A stretch of DNA of 64,000 bases from Silene latifolia (GCF_048544455.1 NC_133529.1:54059401-54123400); one strand, 5' to 3'; numbered from the stretch's first letter, positions 1 to 12,680 are shown. Translations and numbers: made by a program. The notes: generated by a model not told the origin, from the letters alone.

Positions 1-1740
1 TAGCCAAGAAAGACCAGTTTCTTGCGACATAACATTCTTTTAACATTCTTTGTGGCTCTTGAATAATTTCTCCCACTCCGTCTTCTAGAAATAAACTTGT
101 ATTTTAGAAAGACAGCTTCACGAGCCGCAAACCTGTCGTACTCGTGATAATTGAAAGGGAAAAATGAGCATTTGTTTCTTGTGAAAACTTACAAACATAG
201 TACCCTACCATTTCATATCTCATATGAATCGTTTTAGATTTAGTGGAAAAATAATTTAGACAAAATGATAAAATCCCCAAAAGAATCAAGTAACTCAAAG
301 TAACTTGATTGAAGTCCAAACCATATCGAATAGCGTTTGATTTCTTATCCAACCATACATTATTTCATAATGCGTGCTAAGAGAGATTAACTTGTGATAC
401 TATATCACATTTCCTTTGGCTTATATCAAAGTCTTCACTTTGATAATCCCATCACGACTAAATCGTGATTCCTAGAACTCTTTAAACTTCTTCAAAGATT
501 TTTCTATTTACCTTATTAAGTGAACACATTAGCGTCAACTTATATCGTTGGTAAAAGAAAATGATCAACCTATTTTGGATCGATGATTTACAACCTCGAT
601 CTCCTTTTCAACCAAAAGGCACGAGACATCTTGCTTTGAATACAAGATACGCATATACCATTAACAATCTAATGGTTTCAAGAGTACTCGATAACTCTTT
701 GCGTTCATCATTCCAAAATTTAAGGTTTAATCTTGGGTTACCAATTTGAATCTTACATCATCTATATGATATATCATTCTAGTTTGGTTTAGAATATAAT
801 CACCTTGATAATGGGCTAGCCATACATCAAATCGTGGTGTATAGGGTCACAAAAGTGAAAACCTCTTTTGTATCTTAACAAGTTTATATTCTTATTTAGA
901 GTTTATGCACTTAATAGTCACAATTAAGTACAACTTTAAATCCAAAAACTAGATTGAGTACACAATTACTCTATCTCTCGACATTATTGTTGCTAGTCGT
1001 CATATTCTAATCATCTTATGTGTCGAATACAATGATGAAAACCTCCACTGGTTTCTAATATTGACGAAGTGGTACTAGCAAAATTTATGTTTAATCAAAT
1101 AAACATTTAAAGAAGAAGGTCCCATTAGATGTCCCACAACTAACTTGTTGATTCTTCAATAATTTGGGGTAGTTTCCTTTCTTGTGTCCAACATTTAAGA
1201 CAATGGAAACTTTATTGGTCGGGATTGATAGGTTTAGTATCGTCATTTCTCAATAACTTTACTTTTAACATTACCTTGTATCAATTCCATTATTATCTTT
1301 ACTTCTTGAACCTCGTCCTCATCTTAACGGTTTAAGAGAATGCTCCCACTTATTTCAATGAGTCTTTGCTTTGAGAAGCAAAATTGAATTCATGAAGATT
1401 ACTCTTCATATGTTCGTTTTAGTCTTAAAACTTTCATTGAAGTGGTTGCGTTATTTTGGTCAATTTTGATTTCCAACAAATCTAGTTACCAAAATTAGAA
1501 ACAATTCATTGTAAGTAGATGTGTTAGTCAAGAATCAAAAACCTGTTTGATAATGAATAACTTTAATCTATACTCTTTACAAGAGATCCTTAGCAATGGT
1601 TCATTTGAGGTTTTATAAGCAAATTCATATTTGTCTCTAGTTACGATGTTTTAATGGAGATTTTGAAATATCGAAATGATATCGTATATGAATTGTGGTA
1701 AAGAAATAGAACAATATAATAACGGAATAGTGGAAAACAA
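1..1740. other. Decayed interior of element C, no supported gene
   Basis: AT-rich sequence in the position where gag and pol should lie on the minus strand. Only short open frames occur, and none shows a zinc knuckle, integrase, reverse transcriptase or RNase H motif that I can recognise. By position it belongs to element C, but I cannot show this from homology. Confidence 0.4.
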
Positions 1741-1826
1741 AACATTCATCGTTATAATAATACTTGTAGATAACAAGTAAAGCATTTACATAGTGACCTC
1801 TACCCAACTATGATAAACGATTCCGA

Positions 1827-2104
1827 GATCCAAATTCACATTAACTTGGGCACGGGATAGCCGATGGAACCCTTATCAATATAACTCGGTGGACTAACTC
1901 TTTAATCAATTCTACTTTTAAAATTCTCGGTCGATAAAATTACTCTAATATTTATCTATAGCCCGGAACACATGCGACTACGGTCACGAATACTTCCGTT
2001 GAGCTCAATCCAAATTTCAAATAAATGTGTCCATGATCCAAATTCACATCAACTTGGGCACGGGATAGCCGATGGAACCCTCATCAACACGAATTCGGTG
2101 GATA
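1827..2104 (-). repeat. Direct repeats in the leader of element C
   Basis: A segment of about 70 bp at 1827-1896 recurs at 2037-2104 (shared core: gatccaaattcacat, then ttgggcacgggatagccgat). Related text stands in the leader of element B around 56350-56630. The repeat is therefore an old property of the leader of this family rather than a local duplication. Confidence 0.6.
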
Positions 2105-3899
2105 GACATTTATCACCCACTTCCCCTACGTAACAAGGTTTGTACCCCGGGATGGCCGAGTGCACTCCCTCGCGAAATAGGTTTTCATGGTTTCTACTTT
2201 TTGGTAAGGCTATGTCTCAATTGTTTATATTTAGCGAGAGGTCATGTCAATTTATTATCTATCACGTTTTAAGTGAACTAAAGCGGTGAACTACGATAAT
2301 TATAATTGACACGGTCGATAAACTCGAAAAAAGATGATGAATGTTTTAGTTATGGCGATTTAGCGATGCATGTGACATATAAATAAAATGCAAAACATAA
2401 AAATAAATCCTAGTATGGCCTTCCTAAAAAAATAGAAAACTATTTAACTATTACATATTCGGAAACCAACTCCATTGGTCCCTTGAACTTCGGTTGTGGC
2501 ACGCATCTCGAGGTAACACCGTCTTTATGTATCGCCATCTTGAAGAAATCCGTCTTTGGGAACTCCGGAATAAATAAAATTACATAATAAATTACATAAT
2601 TTCCTATTATACATTTGTAACTATAATAAGATAAATCTATTAAATTACAAGACGGTGATACGAGATCACAATAAAAATACAACCGAATCGATATTCCCAT
2701 ACATTTCGGGTAATACCAATTAAAATCTAAGGCCATACTATGTAAAAATTACATAATTCAAAAATTACATAAACTAAATTATGACAATCATAAAGAAAAT
2801 GCAGCATTATAATATGTATGAACATGCCCAATTTTATGCTAAATCGCCTTTAAATAGCCAATATCGTATATTACTCGGTTTTTACGGATTTGCGTGATTT
2901 CAACATTTTATAATCAGAAAAATTACAAAAATTCATATTTATGCATAAGTTAATTACCCTAACCTCTTAGGACTCAAAATTTAGTCTTCACTAATTATTT
3001 AACCATAATTAACTCATATTTCTAAAAATTGTTCATTAATGGACCAAAAATTACAAAAATAAGCTATAAACTTCAAATAAATCACAAAATTTCAAATAAA
3101 TTCAAAATTTGAAATTTAAACTCATGAACATTCTGGAAAAATACCATGACACTCATAATATTCAAAAACTTAGGTTAAAAATTTCGAAATTTATCCGGAA
3201 AAACAATGTTGCGGTTTATCGGTTTTAACTAAATAATCATAAAAACATGTGAAAAATTATATTCATTAACTTTTCAATTTTAGATCTGAAAAAGATAATA
3301 AAATGCAACATATGATGTTTTTCTTTAGTCATAGAGTATGTTTTATTAATATTTCACTAATAAAGTCACTATTCATGCTATTTTTCTTCAAAAATCCATA
3401 AATCATGCAAAAAGACTTCAATATAGCCTATTATTTTACACACATCTTTTAAAATTGCATGTGACAACATACTAAATTTCTATGACCATATTCGAAATTT
3501 ATCTCATATTAACCTATTTTTCACCTAAATCCGAATTTAATAATGAAAAATCCATTTTTCGAGCATAAGAAGTCCAAAAATTATGAAAATTTACAGGTCA
3601 TCTCAAAATAATATATGTGATAACATATCCAAAAAGCACTAGAAAATTCGAAGTTTAGATAATTTTAGTCCGAAAATGACATTTTATTCACAAAATCATA
3701 TTTTTAATGTCATTATTATATAATATGGACAATAAAAATCCATAAATTAACCAAAATATCCTAAAAACATTTTAGGACCAGAAATTTTAACATGCATGAT
3801 GATTTTCGTGATATTTCATAATAACACAAATTAAACAAGTTTTGTATGTTATTCATATAACTCGAAAAAACTTTTAACCGATTTGCATGCAAACAACCA

Positions 3900-3913
3900 T
3901 GGCTCTGATACCA
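3900..3913 (-). other. Primer-binding site of element C (initiator tRNA-Met)
   Basis: On the minus strand the sequence reads TGGTATCAGAGCCA two bases after the LTR end. This is the usual copia PBS complementary to the 3' end of initiator tRNA-Met. Confidence 0.8.
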
Positions 3914-3915
3914 AT

Positions 3916-5195
3916 TGAAGGAAAAGTAGATCTATATACTTAACATATTCATATATGTTTTAATTTAATTTGGTCATAAAATTAAAAGGTGATCTTATGC
4001 ATGCAAACAATAAAGTAATTAAAGAAGAAATTATCATCTCACATTGATATTTCGGTTTATGGGCACAAGTGAGTTCTCCTACTCACTTGTTCTTGAGCTT
4101 CCAAATATTGGATGAACAAGGTTCAAATTAGAACCTCTCCCAAAAGCATATACCCAAGATAACCCCTTAATAGATTAATATTATTAGATCTAGAATAATA
4201 ATAATCTTACTAAAAATTGACCCAAAATATTTTTTGTGCTCTTGAATTTTCGGCCAAGAGGAGAGGAATTTTGGAGTAATTTTATCTCTCTAAAATACAT
4301 TTGTTTTAGATGTGTTGGAAATGAATAATGCACACACTAGTTTTCATGTAGTGTTGTAGTGGAAAAATTAAGCAAAAACTTTGCTCTTTTTCTTATGGTA
4401 AAACCAAAAATGGGGAAGGGAGAAGACCCAATGCATGCTCTCCTTTTTCTTTCCAAGAGAAAGCTATGCATGCAAGGCTAGAGGTAGGCATTATAATTGT
4501 GTTTTCCACTTACAAATAATCAACACAATTTTATCCTAATACTCCCTCCATTTCGGTATACACACATAAAATGGATGAGTCCATTTCATTTGTGATTTTG
4601 TCAATATGTCACATGTGACACATTTCATGACACCTTATTTATAAAATGTATTTTTAACCATTAAAAATCAACATATTAACAAAATATGTCACTTATAAAA
4701 ATTAACATAGTAATTCACAATTACTTGTACCAAAATGGTTTACCAGATTATAAATCACAACATCTTGCATTTATATAATAAATTATTCATTCCGTTTCAA
4801 TTGTTTCCGTAAACAATAATTTTATCTAAGTAACAAAACAATTCGATTACTTAGACCGTATCTTATTATAATCAAATATAATAAGACACGTAAATATTAC
4901 TTCCAAAATCGTCCGTCAATTTTAGGTAATTTAATTAACTCGTATCGTCATACGATCAATTAAATAATCAATTAAGAGTGTTACCCTTTAGGTATGACCT
5001 AAGGGGGTCAACTGATCACCACCGTCGCACGACAGTAATGTCAAACTCTAGTCAGCCAATCATTACCGATATGTGTGGACCAGTTGACTGTAAAATATTA
5101 CATCCCACATGTATTCTTAAAATGAGATTTAAACATGTGATCATCATGATCAACAGTTGTGATCGCATTATTGTCGGAGGACACATATTCCAACA
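3916..5195 (-). repeat. 5' LTR of element C
   Basis: Read on the minus strand this 1280 bp segment starts TGTTGGAATATG and ends in CA directly before the primer-binding site. A block near its start (4985-5091) is shared with the LTRs of elements B and I. With only one copy in the window, the borders rest on the TG...CA ends, the adjoining PBS and the abrupt junction with the ORF of element A. Confidence 0.75.
4547..4748. mobile_element. Possible Stowaway-like MITE inside the LTR of element C
   Basis: The left end reads ctccctccatttcggtata after a TA, which resembles Stowaway termini. The right end, accaaaatggtttaccag, is only a loose inverted match. AT-rich sequence between the ends would suit a MITE. 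The weak second terminus makes this tentative. Confidence 0.3.
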
Positions 5196-6652
5196 CCACC
5201 CTCAGGATCCTTCTTAATTTTCACCGAGATTAATTCATCATTTTCCACTTTGATAAGCATTTTCCCCATTTGACCATCACTCATGATATCACACATGTCT
5301 ATTGAACCCAAACTAGAACTCACTAACACCCCATGTGCCTTGAGCACAATTGACAACCATATTCCATAGGGTAAGTGTAGCATGCTAGAAGAGGGTCTAC
5401 GGAGTTTGGTCGAAATAAGATGAAAACGCTTAAACATTAACCCAATTAAATTCACCTTTTTGTGAGTTGCAATGTGGTAAATTAGGTATTGTTGGGCTAT
5501 GGTGAGTTTTCCCCGATCACCCGAGGGATAAATTGACCGACACAACATGTTAAAGATGATTCGAAGAGGAGGGGGTATTTGGGTATTACTCACTGGACCA
5601 CAAGAGACTGCTTTAGGACAAACAACTTGAGCGACACTAAGGGGTGAGGCGTAAGGTAAAGCAACCCAGATTTCAGAGGGGAGTTTGTCATAACCTCCGG
5701 TTGGGATACCAAGGGCGGTAGCAAAATCAGATTGAGTAAGTTTCAGAGGCTTACCATTCACCTTAGCCGTGAGAAATTCACCCGATTTGTCAACACGGAC
5801 GGATGCAAAGAATTGAATCACCTCACTCACAAAGACCGGTTCACGCATTTCCAACAATTTTTCCCAACCTTGAGCCAAAATCATGTCACGGACAGTGTGA
5901 AAGGCGGGAGGCTCGAACCAAGATTGGTTGTAAACCCGAGGAGAGTGGATGGCTTTGGGATTCATCAACCTCTCACAATTTTTGTAGATAGAGGTAGGAA
6001 GATCTAAACTTTCAAGGTGATCCCAAACAAGAGCCAAATCCCATTTAGAGGTTAGGGAAACCGAATCTGAGGGAGAAAGGTACACTAATTTCTTCTTTGA
6101 AGGTTTCGATTTTTTCAATGGTGGCTCACTGGGTGTTTCAACAGGAGGATTGACAGTGGGGTTTTCGATGTTGCTTTGCTCGACACTTTCAGAAATGGGG
6201 GGTAATTGGGATGAGGAAGCTTTGTCTTTTGTTTTGTTGTTTTTCTTCGCCGGAATCAGATCTGATTCGGCGGACTTGGTTGGATTTTCATTCAAATCGA
6301 ATTCAGTTTCTTCAATATCCTCAACATTCACCGTAACCGGTTCAGAGGAAGAGCTTGGGACAACGGTGCTTTTCTTCCGACCTCCTTGAGTACGACGCCC
6401 TACCATGGTGGAGATGGGGATGTCGTCGGATGATGGTGGAACAGTGGAGAGATGGGTTGGATGAGGGGTTGGTAGATCTGGGTTCGGTGATGGGGTTGGA
6501 GTCGTGTTTGAGGTTTGTGGAGGAAAGGCATGGGAGATTTTTTGTGAGGGCATGGTTTGAGTTGTTGTTGTCGGTGGGTTAGATGTGACAGGTGGGGATG
6601 TCATGTTTACTGGTTTGACGAGTATAGGGGTATTAAAAGAGGTCTTGACCAT
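5196..6652 (-). pseudogene. Extra 3' ORF of element A (Sirevirus env-like / plant-transposon-like protein), truncated
   Basis: About 485 codons stay open on the minus strand from the Met at 6652 before the frame runs into the LTR of element C. The first 100 residues are rich in Pro, Thr and Ser. An acidic and Lys-rich linker follows, then a globular part with text such as WDLALVWDHLESLDLP and KVNGKPLKLTQSDFATALG. That layout resembles the extra ORFs that follow pol in Sireviruses and the proteins annotated as putative plant transposon protein. I see no convincing signal peptide or membrane segment, so 'env-like' describes position only. The true C-terminus is lost to the insertion. Confidence 0.55.
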
Positions 6653-6995
6653 GGTGGGTTAAGGGTAGGTGAGATTTGAGGGATTTTGTGGATTTGGGAG
6701 ATGAAAGGATAAGTGGACAGAGGGAGTTCGGTGGGTTGTTTGAAGAAAGTGGCCCAAATAATAAATGTGGGAGGTGAGGTAGTTGGCCCAACTAAACACA
6801 TTTAATTACTCGAAATAAAACGCAAGGTAACATATTATAAACGTAAATTTAGATATGAGGTTGAGTGATTACCGACTCACGAATACGGTGTCAATTTTTG
6901 GTCTAAAATGATGCCAATGCACTTAGAATACTTAATAACATATATCTAATTTTAATTTAATCAATTAAGGAAATTTGTAAAACTCACACTAAAAA
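6653..6995. other. Spacer between pol and the extra ORF of element A
   Basis: About 340 bp separate the end of RNase H (minus strand, 6996) from the Met of the extra ORF (6652). An open frame runs through 6801-6607 on the minus strand in another phase, with no recognisable domain. It may hold the start of the extra ORF transcript, but nothing in the sequence proves that. Confidence 0.4.
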
Positions 6996-7262
6996 TCACA
7001 AGAAATTAATTAACCCAATTTCTAGTCTAAATTTCTCAAAATGTTCTCTTGCAAGTGGCTTAGTGAAAATATCGGCAATTTGATTTTCGGTCTTGCAAAA
7101 GATAAGTTTAACATGTCCTTTTTCCACATGATCACGAATGAAATGGTGACGAATATCAATATGTTTGGTTTTAGAGTGTTGAATAGGATTTTTGGAAATA
7201 TTTATTGCACTCGTATTATCACACATTATGGGAACGGAGTCAAAAATAATACCAAAATCCAA
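6996..7262 (-). pseudogene. RNase H C-terminal part of element A pol
   Basis: The frame encodes the end of a copia RNase [21 protein letters not shown], then the [12 protein letters not shown] and IADIFTKPL motifs that close copia pol proteins. The preceding part of RNase H, including a degenerate ESEYVSAAH-type region, lies between 7263 and 7400 in a shifted frame. The piece is separated from the upstream pol frame by a frameshift near 7400. It would not be made as part of a full polyprotein from this copy. Confidence 0.85.
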
Positions 7263-7400
7263 GAGTTGTTATCTTACCCAAAGTAATTGAGAACAACAAT
7301 GTGCGGCACTAACGTACTCACTTTCGGCCGTTGAAAGAGCTACCGTATTTTGTTTCTTTGAGCCCCAAGAGATCAAACAAGGACCCAAGAATGTTGCAAT

Positions 7401-7955
7401 TCAGGAGGTGCTCTTTCTATCAACCGTGCATCCCGCATAGTCCGCATCCGAAAAGCCTATGAGATCAAAAGGACAATGTAAGGGATACCATAAGTAAAGA
7501 TTTTGTGTTCCAATCAAATACCGAAGAATTCGTTTAACGGCTTTAAAATGTGATTCTTTCAGATTTGCTTGGAATCTAGCACATAAACAAACACTAAAGA
7601 GAATGTCGGGACGACTTGCGGTCAAGTAGAGAAGTGAGCCTATCATACCTCTATACACCTTATCACTAACATTCTTACCGAGTTCATCTTTGTCCAATTT
7701 GGACCCGGCTACCATAAGTGTATCATGAGACTTACCATTAGTCATCCCAAATTTCTTAAGCATTTCCTTAATGTACTTTTGTTGATGGATCATGATTCCA
7801 TCCTTTGATTGCTTAATTTGGAGCCCAAGGAAAAATCCTAGCTCACCCATCATGCTCATTTCAAACTCCGATTTCATTAGTTCCGAAAAATATAAGTAAA
7901 GGAGTTCATTTGTTGCACCAAATATAATGTCATCAACATATACTTGTACAACCAA
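7401..7955 (-). pseudogene. Reverse transcriptase C-terminal half and start of RNase H, element A
   Basis: The catalytic YVDD box is seen near the start (VQVYVDDIIFGATNE). It is followed by the thumb-like FFLGLQIKQSKDGI, RGMIGSLLYLTASRPDILF and the first RNase H motif SDADYAGCTVDRKSTS at the end. It continues in the same frame as the upstream RT half, separated by one TAA at 7971-7973. That stop lies at one of the 19-base palindromes (7954-7972). RNase H continues after a frameshift at about 7400. Confidence 0.85.
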
Positions 7956-7970
7956 CAGTTCACTGGACTG

Positions 7971-8705
7971 TTACTTTAAGAACAATGTTTTGTCAACGGA
8001 GCCTCTTTTAAAACCATTTTCAATAAGAAATTTAGACAATCTATCATACCAACACCTAGGTGCTTGTATTAAACCATAAAGAGCTTTGTCTAATTTGAAA
8101 ACATGGTTAGGCAAGTCATTGTTCTCAAAACCCGGTGGTTGCTCTACAAAGACATCTTCTTCCAAATATCCATTTAAGAAAGCGGTTTTGACATCCATTT
8201 GGAAGAGTTTAATGCCTTTGTGAGCCGCAAAAGCTATAAGCAATCGTATGGCCTCAAGTCTAGCTACCGGTGCATAGGTTTCATCGTAATCAATACCCTC
8301 TTGTTGGTTATAACCTTGCACCACTAGTCTAGCCTTGTTCCTTACAATTTCTCCCGAGTCATCAAGCTTATTGCGAAAGACCCACCTAGTACCAATGACG
8401 GTACGATTAGGCGGCCTAGGGACTAAGTGCCATACCTCGTTTCTTTTGAATTGATTGAGTTCTTCTTGCATAGCAAGCAACCAGTCTGCATCAGTCAAGG
8501 CGACTGTTACATTTGAAGGTTCAATTTGAGAAAGAAAGGCATTGTGGGAACAATACTCATTGAGATGAGCGAGATTGTTGAGGGATGATCTTGTTCGAAT
8601 TCCCGAGTTGAGATCACTTGTGAGATTAGTGAGTGGATGAGAGCTTTGATGTTTCCACTTCTTTGGAACAATGGTTTCTTGTTCCCCCTCAACAGCATCA
8701 GTCAC
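7971..8705 (-). pseudogene. Reverse transcriptase N-terminal half, element A
   Basis: A copia RT starts here. DADWLLAMQEELNQFKRNEVW is followed by IGTRWVFRNKLDDSGEIVRNK, the YAPVARLEAIRLL block and FQMDVKTAFLNGYLEEDVFV, which carries the first catalytic Asp. The frame ends at KTLFLK with a TAA. The same frame resumes at once with the YVDD half. The upstream border is a frameshift from the integrase ORF between 8705 and 8756, where another palindrome (8697-8715) stands. Confidence 0.85.
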
Positions 8706-8755
8706 AGTGACTATTTCTTTTGGCCTGGAGTGATCTTCATCATCATTGTTTTGAG

Positions 8756-10288
8756 TTACTTCAGTTCTGGAGGTGGAGGCAACAGTCGTTGGGTCTGTTG
8801 CTTCCAGAGAAGAAACGAAAGAGAGGTGCTACGTGTTCCCCCGAGTTCTTTGATCTCCTTTGAAGGTGACAGTCTACGTATGCATTGCAAGTCGTCTTTG
8901 GGAGCTTCTTCATCCTCGAACACGAAGTCCTTTCGAACAAGGCCAATCTCAAACTCATCATCATCACTATCATCATCATCATTCACGTTTTGTACCTGTC
9001 CAAGCACACTAGATTCATCAAAAATGACATGAATGCTTTCTTCAATTAACAAGGTTCGTTTATTGTAGACTTTATAGGCCTTGCTATGGTCGGAGTACCC
9101 AATAAATACTCCTTCATCACTACGTGGATCGAACTTACCCAAGTTGTTTTTACCATTGTTATGAACAAAACATTTGCTTCCAAAACATCTAAAATATGAA
9201 ATGTTGGGTATTCTTCCACGTAGCGATTCATAGGGAGTTTTATTCAATATACTCCTTATCATGACACGATTATGAATGTAGCAAGCGGTATTTACCGCTT
9301 CGGCCCAAAAGTTCTTAGGCAACTTACTAGATAATAACATTGTTCTAGCCATTCCTTCAAGGGTTCTATTCATCCTTTCAACCACACCATTTTGTTGTGG
9401 GGTTCTAGGAGCCGAGAAGTTATGGTCTACACCATTGTCATCATAATAAGCACCAAATGATGGGTTTTCGAATTCGGTTCCGTGATCGGTTCTCATTGAA
9501 ACAAGTTTTAAACCAAGTTTATTTTGAATCTTTCTTAACCAAATTAGAAACTCATCAAATGTCTCATCCTTAGAGCTTAGGAAGAGTGCCCAAACGAACC
9601 TAGAGTAATCATCAACAATGACACACACATAACGACTACCACCTCTACTTCTAGTTCTCATTGGTCCACACAAGTCGATATATAAAAGTTGCAAAGGTTG
9701 AGATGTACTCATAATTCTTTTGGATTTAAAGGAACTTCTAACATGTTTGCCTCTAGCACATTCATCACATACTTTATCAAAATCAAACTTTATGTTGGGA
9801 ATACCTTCAACTAAGTCAAGTCTTTTAAGAGTATTAAGAGTTTTTGTACTAACATGACCAAACCTTTTATGCCATAACCAAGGATCATTGTTCATTACAC
9901 TCATGCAAGACATAGTGTGACCGGATAGAGTGTTCAAATTAGTTAAGTATACGTCTTTGACACGTCTTCCTTCGAGTATTAGTTCATTAGTAGTGGCATC
10001 AAATATTCGACACATATTAGCACTAAATTCTACAATATTACCCTTATCACAAAGTTGAGATATACTAAGGAGATTATGCTTCAAACCTTTGACAAGCCGC
10101 ACGTTTTCGACACAAAGTAATGATGACTTACCAACTTTTCCAATGCCAATTACTTCACCTTTCTTGTTGTCACCAAACCTTACCGTGCCACCATCATATG
10201 CTTTAAGTGAGAGGAATTGGCTTCTATCACCCGTCATGTGATGAGAGCATCCACTATCCAAGTACCAATTGCGGCCGCCTCTCACCAA
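8756..10288 (-). pseudogene. Protease-integrase part of element A pol
   Basis: Residues 8-18 hold the aspartic protease signature (DSG at 11-13, followed by CSHHMTG). The integrase zinc-binding HHCC is H140, H145, C174 and C177. The catalytic triad is D205 (IDLCGPM), D268 (RTDHGTEFEN) and E304 (GVVERMNRTL), with 35 residues between the last two, as expected. The C-terminal part is rich in Asp and Glu. The frame is offset from gag by one base and from RT by a frameshift. The domains look complete, but the polyprotein does not. Confidence 0.88.
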
Positions 10289-10301
10289 GCCCTACACAAG
10301 A

Positions 10302-11261
10302 TTAGACTTTGAGTTTAGGAACCCAAACAAACTTGGGTCCCCTTTTGTGATCAACATATCTTATGGTGTCTTTCCTAATCCACATTTGCTTAATTATTTT
10401 GATGTTCTTGTTAATGTCATGAAATCTTTTTTCACAAGTGTTGAGGACATGACCATTCTTACCACAATAATTGCAAATAATGTATTCGGGAAGACCAACA
10501 TACTTTCTCCTTCTAAAATCAGTTTTAGGCTTCTGGATGTAACAGTCAGTCTGACTGTTCCATTTGAACCCCAAACCAGCAGTTTTGTTACATCTCTCGG
10601 TTTGATTCGTGAGGAAGTTTAACACGGTTTGACTTCCTTCCCATTTTTCAGTGATGTTCTTAGCATTAACAAGTTCATTGGTCAGGTCATTGACACGTGA
10701 AAGAAGATGCAAATTCTTTTCTTTTTCTCTCTTGAGTTCATCATTGTTAACACTTTCAATAGACAATCTTTTCTCAACTATGAAGTCATGGGCGTGGTTG
10801 TTGAGTTTAGACATGAGATACATGATTCTTTCTTTGGACTCTTCATATTTAGATGTCATCTCGTCAAGTCTTTTGTTTAGATCAACGATTTCATCGGATC
10901 TATGATGAGGAGAAGACCTAGAAGTGCTACATTTAAGCCTATCATGAAGAACTTCTATTTCATTCTTGAGACAAACAACCTCACCTTTTAGACACTTGTT
11001 TTCATTTTCCAAACATTCAATCTTTTCTTTAGACTTGTCTAAATCTTTGTCAGAAGCAACAGTCTTAGACACTGTTTCTCTTAGGTCTACAACTTCAACT
11101 ACAAAGTCATAGATCTCATTCTCAAGAGCATCTTTGTCCTTCAAAAGATCATCACGTTCCTTGGTTAGTGAGGAAACTTGCATCACCAAGGTAGTGTTGA
11201 CATTTTCAAGGTCAGAGACGCCCGTGGGGGTCAACCTAAGACGTTCTAGTTCTTTAGTCAA
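10302..11261 (-). pseudogene. Gag C-terminal part of element A: coiled coil and second zinc knuckle
   Basis: The first 200 residues are heptad-like and rich in Leu, Glu, Lys and Asn, predicting a coiled coil. A CCHC zinc knuckle follows at C263, C266, H271 and C276 (CNYCGKNGHVLNTC). This is the usual tail of a Sirevirus gag. It is separated from the N-terminal gag frame by a shift between 11262 and 11340, exactly where a variant of the palindromic motif lies (11316-11335). It ends in a stop thirteen bases before the protease frame. Confidence 0.82.
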
Positions 11262-11295
11262 ATGTTTGTTTAACTTGTTGACTCTTTTAACCTCA

Positions 11296-12633
11296 TCATA
11301 AGCCTCGGATGATGTGACAGTTGACGCTGTCTGTTGCTTTTAGTTCATTTTTCAGATTAAAGTTCTCTTGAGCAATTTCCTCAATCTCATTTTGCATTAC
11401 CTCAAGCTTATCATTTTGAAACCGACACTTATCAAAAAGTTGGTCAAGAAGCTTACATACTTTCTCTTTGGAGTAAGTTCTAGCCTTGGCCTTTAGATGA
11501 TTTACCTCGTTGTCGGAATCGGAGTCGGAATCGTCGGGATTAGCCATGAGGCATCTTAAGTGTTCAAGATTTGAGGTTTTTGAGACTTTTTCTTTACCAT
11601 GATTTGTAAGACACATTTTAGCCTCTAGTTCCTCCTCGATGAGTTCCTCATCTTCCTCGGAGTCGGACATTCCCCAAATAGCACTCATGACTCTATGTTT
11701 ATAGTCCTTTTTAACCTTTTCTCTTCTTTCCTTTGATTTGATTTCATCCCACTTGGGACATTCTTTAATTTGGTGAGTTTTATCACCACATTTAAAGCAT
11801 CCCACGGTGGAGTTAGGTCGTTTCTTAGGAAAGCGTTTTTTCGAGTAATTATTAGTGAACCTTTTGTTTCCTTGTCCATTGACCAACCCGGCTAGATTCC
11901 TTGTGAACATAGCAAACTCGTCTTCCTCCTCATCTTCTCCATCACTTGGAGAGGATGTGAGGGCGAGACTCTTTCCCTTTGATGACTCACTAGAATGCTT
12001 ATCGAGATTAAACTCGTGAGCCATTAGTGATCCCATTAGTTCATGAAGAGATAGGGTTGACAAGTCTTTAGCTTCCTCTATGGCGGTGACTTTAGGTTGC
12101 CATTTAGGGGTTAGACTATGAAGGATTTTTCGAATGATGTCCTCGGACTCGAAATTCCTTCCTAGACTTTTAAGCTCATTAATAATACAAGAAAAACGTG
12201 AAGAGAAACTATTTAAGGACTCGTCTTTTGACATTCTAAACATCTCATATTGTTGCATGAGAAGGTCAATACGGTGTTTTCTTACTTGGGACGTCCTTTC
12301 ATAGGCAAGTACAAGGGAATCCCAAATAGATTTTGCCGTAGTACATCCGGAGATCCGACTAACTTCCCCCTCACCAACACAACGTTGAAGAATCGACATT
12401 GCTTTGGAATTCTTTTCGGCGAGTTTGAAGTCATTTTCATTGTAATTTCTTTCCTCTTTTGTCTTGGTGAAACCGTTTAAGATATCGGTTTCCTCAATGG
12501 CAAGAGGTCCATTTTGGATGATGTTCCAACATTGATAATCGATACTTTTGATGTAATGTTCCATTTTGAGTTTCCACCATCCAAAATTCGAACCGGTAAA
12601 GACCGGGATCTTGGAGTGTTTCTCGGAATCCAT
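11296..12633 (-). pseudogene. Gag N-terminal part of element A
   Basis: A copia-type gag (UBN2-like) begins MDSEKHSKIPVFTGSNFGWW. It carries the IWDSLVLAYE and MFRMSKDESLNSFSSRFSCI segments and has a zinc knuckle at C279, C282, H287 and C292 (CFKCGDKTHQIKEC). The Met at 12633 is about 50 bp downstream of the PBS in the minus direction, so it is the natural start. The frame ends early at 11296; the shifted frame continues as the coiled-coil part. Confidence 0.88.
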
Positions 12634-12680
12634 TACCCACGAATCAAACTCTAAGGCGATTAGCCTCGATCAAGAGCACA

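Larger units (their letters stand above)
1..5195 (-). mobile_element. Ty1/copia LTR element C, 5' part (continues off the left edge)
   Basis: A minus-strand copia element is entered from its 5' LTR at 5195 and runs leftwards. In order it shows the LTR (5195 to 3916), a primer-binding site complementary to initiator tRNA-Met, and a long leader down to about 1740. The leader aligns by eye with the leader of element B at 54631-56756 read in the opposite direction; for example 2440-2500 matches the reverse complement of 56010-56070. From about 1740 to 1 I see no domain-bearing frame, so the gag-pol region is decayed or replaced. The LTR abuts the extra 3' ORF of element A at 5196, which places C as an insertion into A. 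Its 3' LTR and the second target-site copy are outside the window. Confidence 0.75.

Noticed and set aside
2072..2272. A 66-codon frame in the leader of element C
   Set aside because: It overlaps the leader repeats, has no counterpart frame in element B and no domain.
5196..6652. A genuine envelope glycoprotein gene
   Set aside because: I see no signal peptide, cleavage site or membrane helix; only its position after pol suggests 'env-like'.
8637..9032. A 131-codon plus-strand frame in element A
   Set aside because: It is antisense to integrase and RT of the element; Ser-rich shadow translation.
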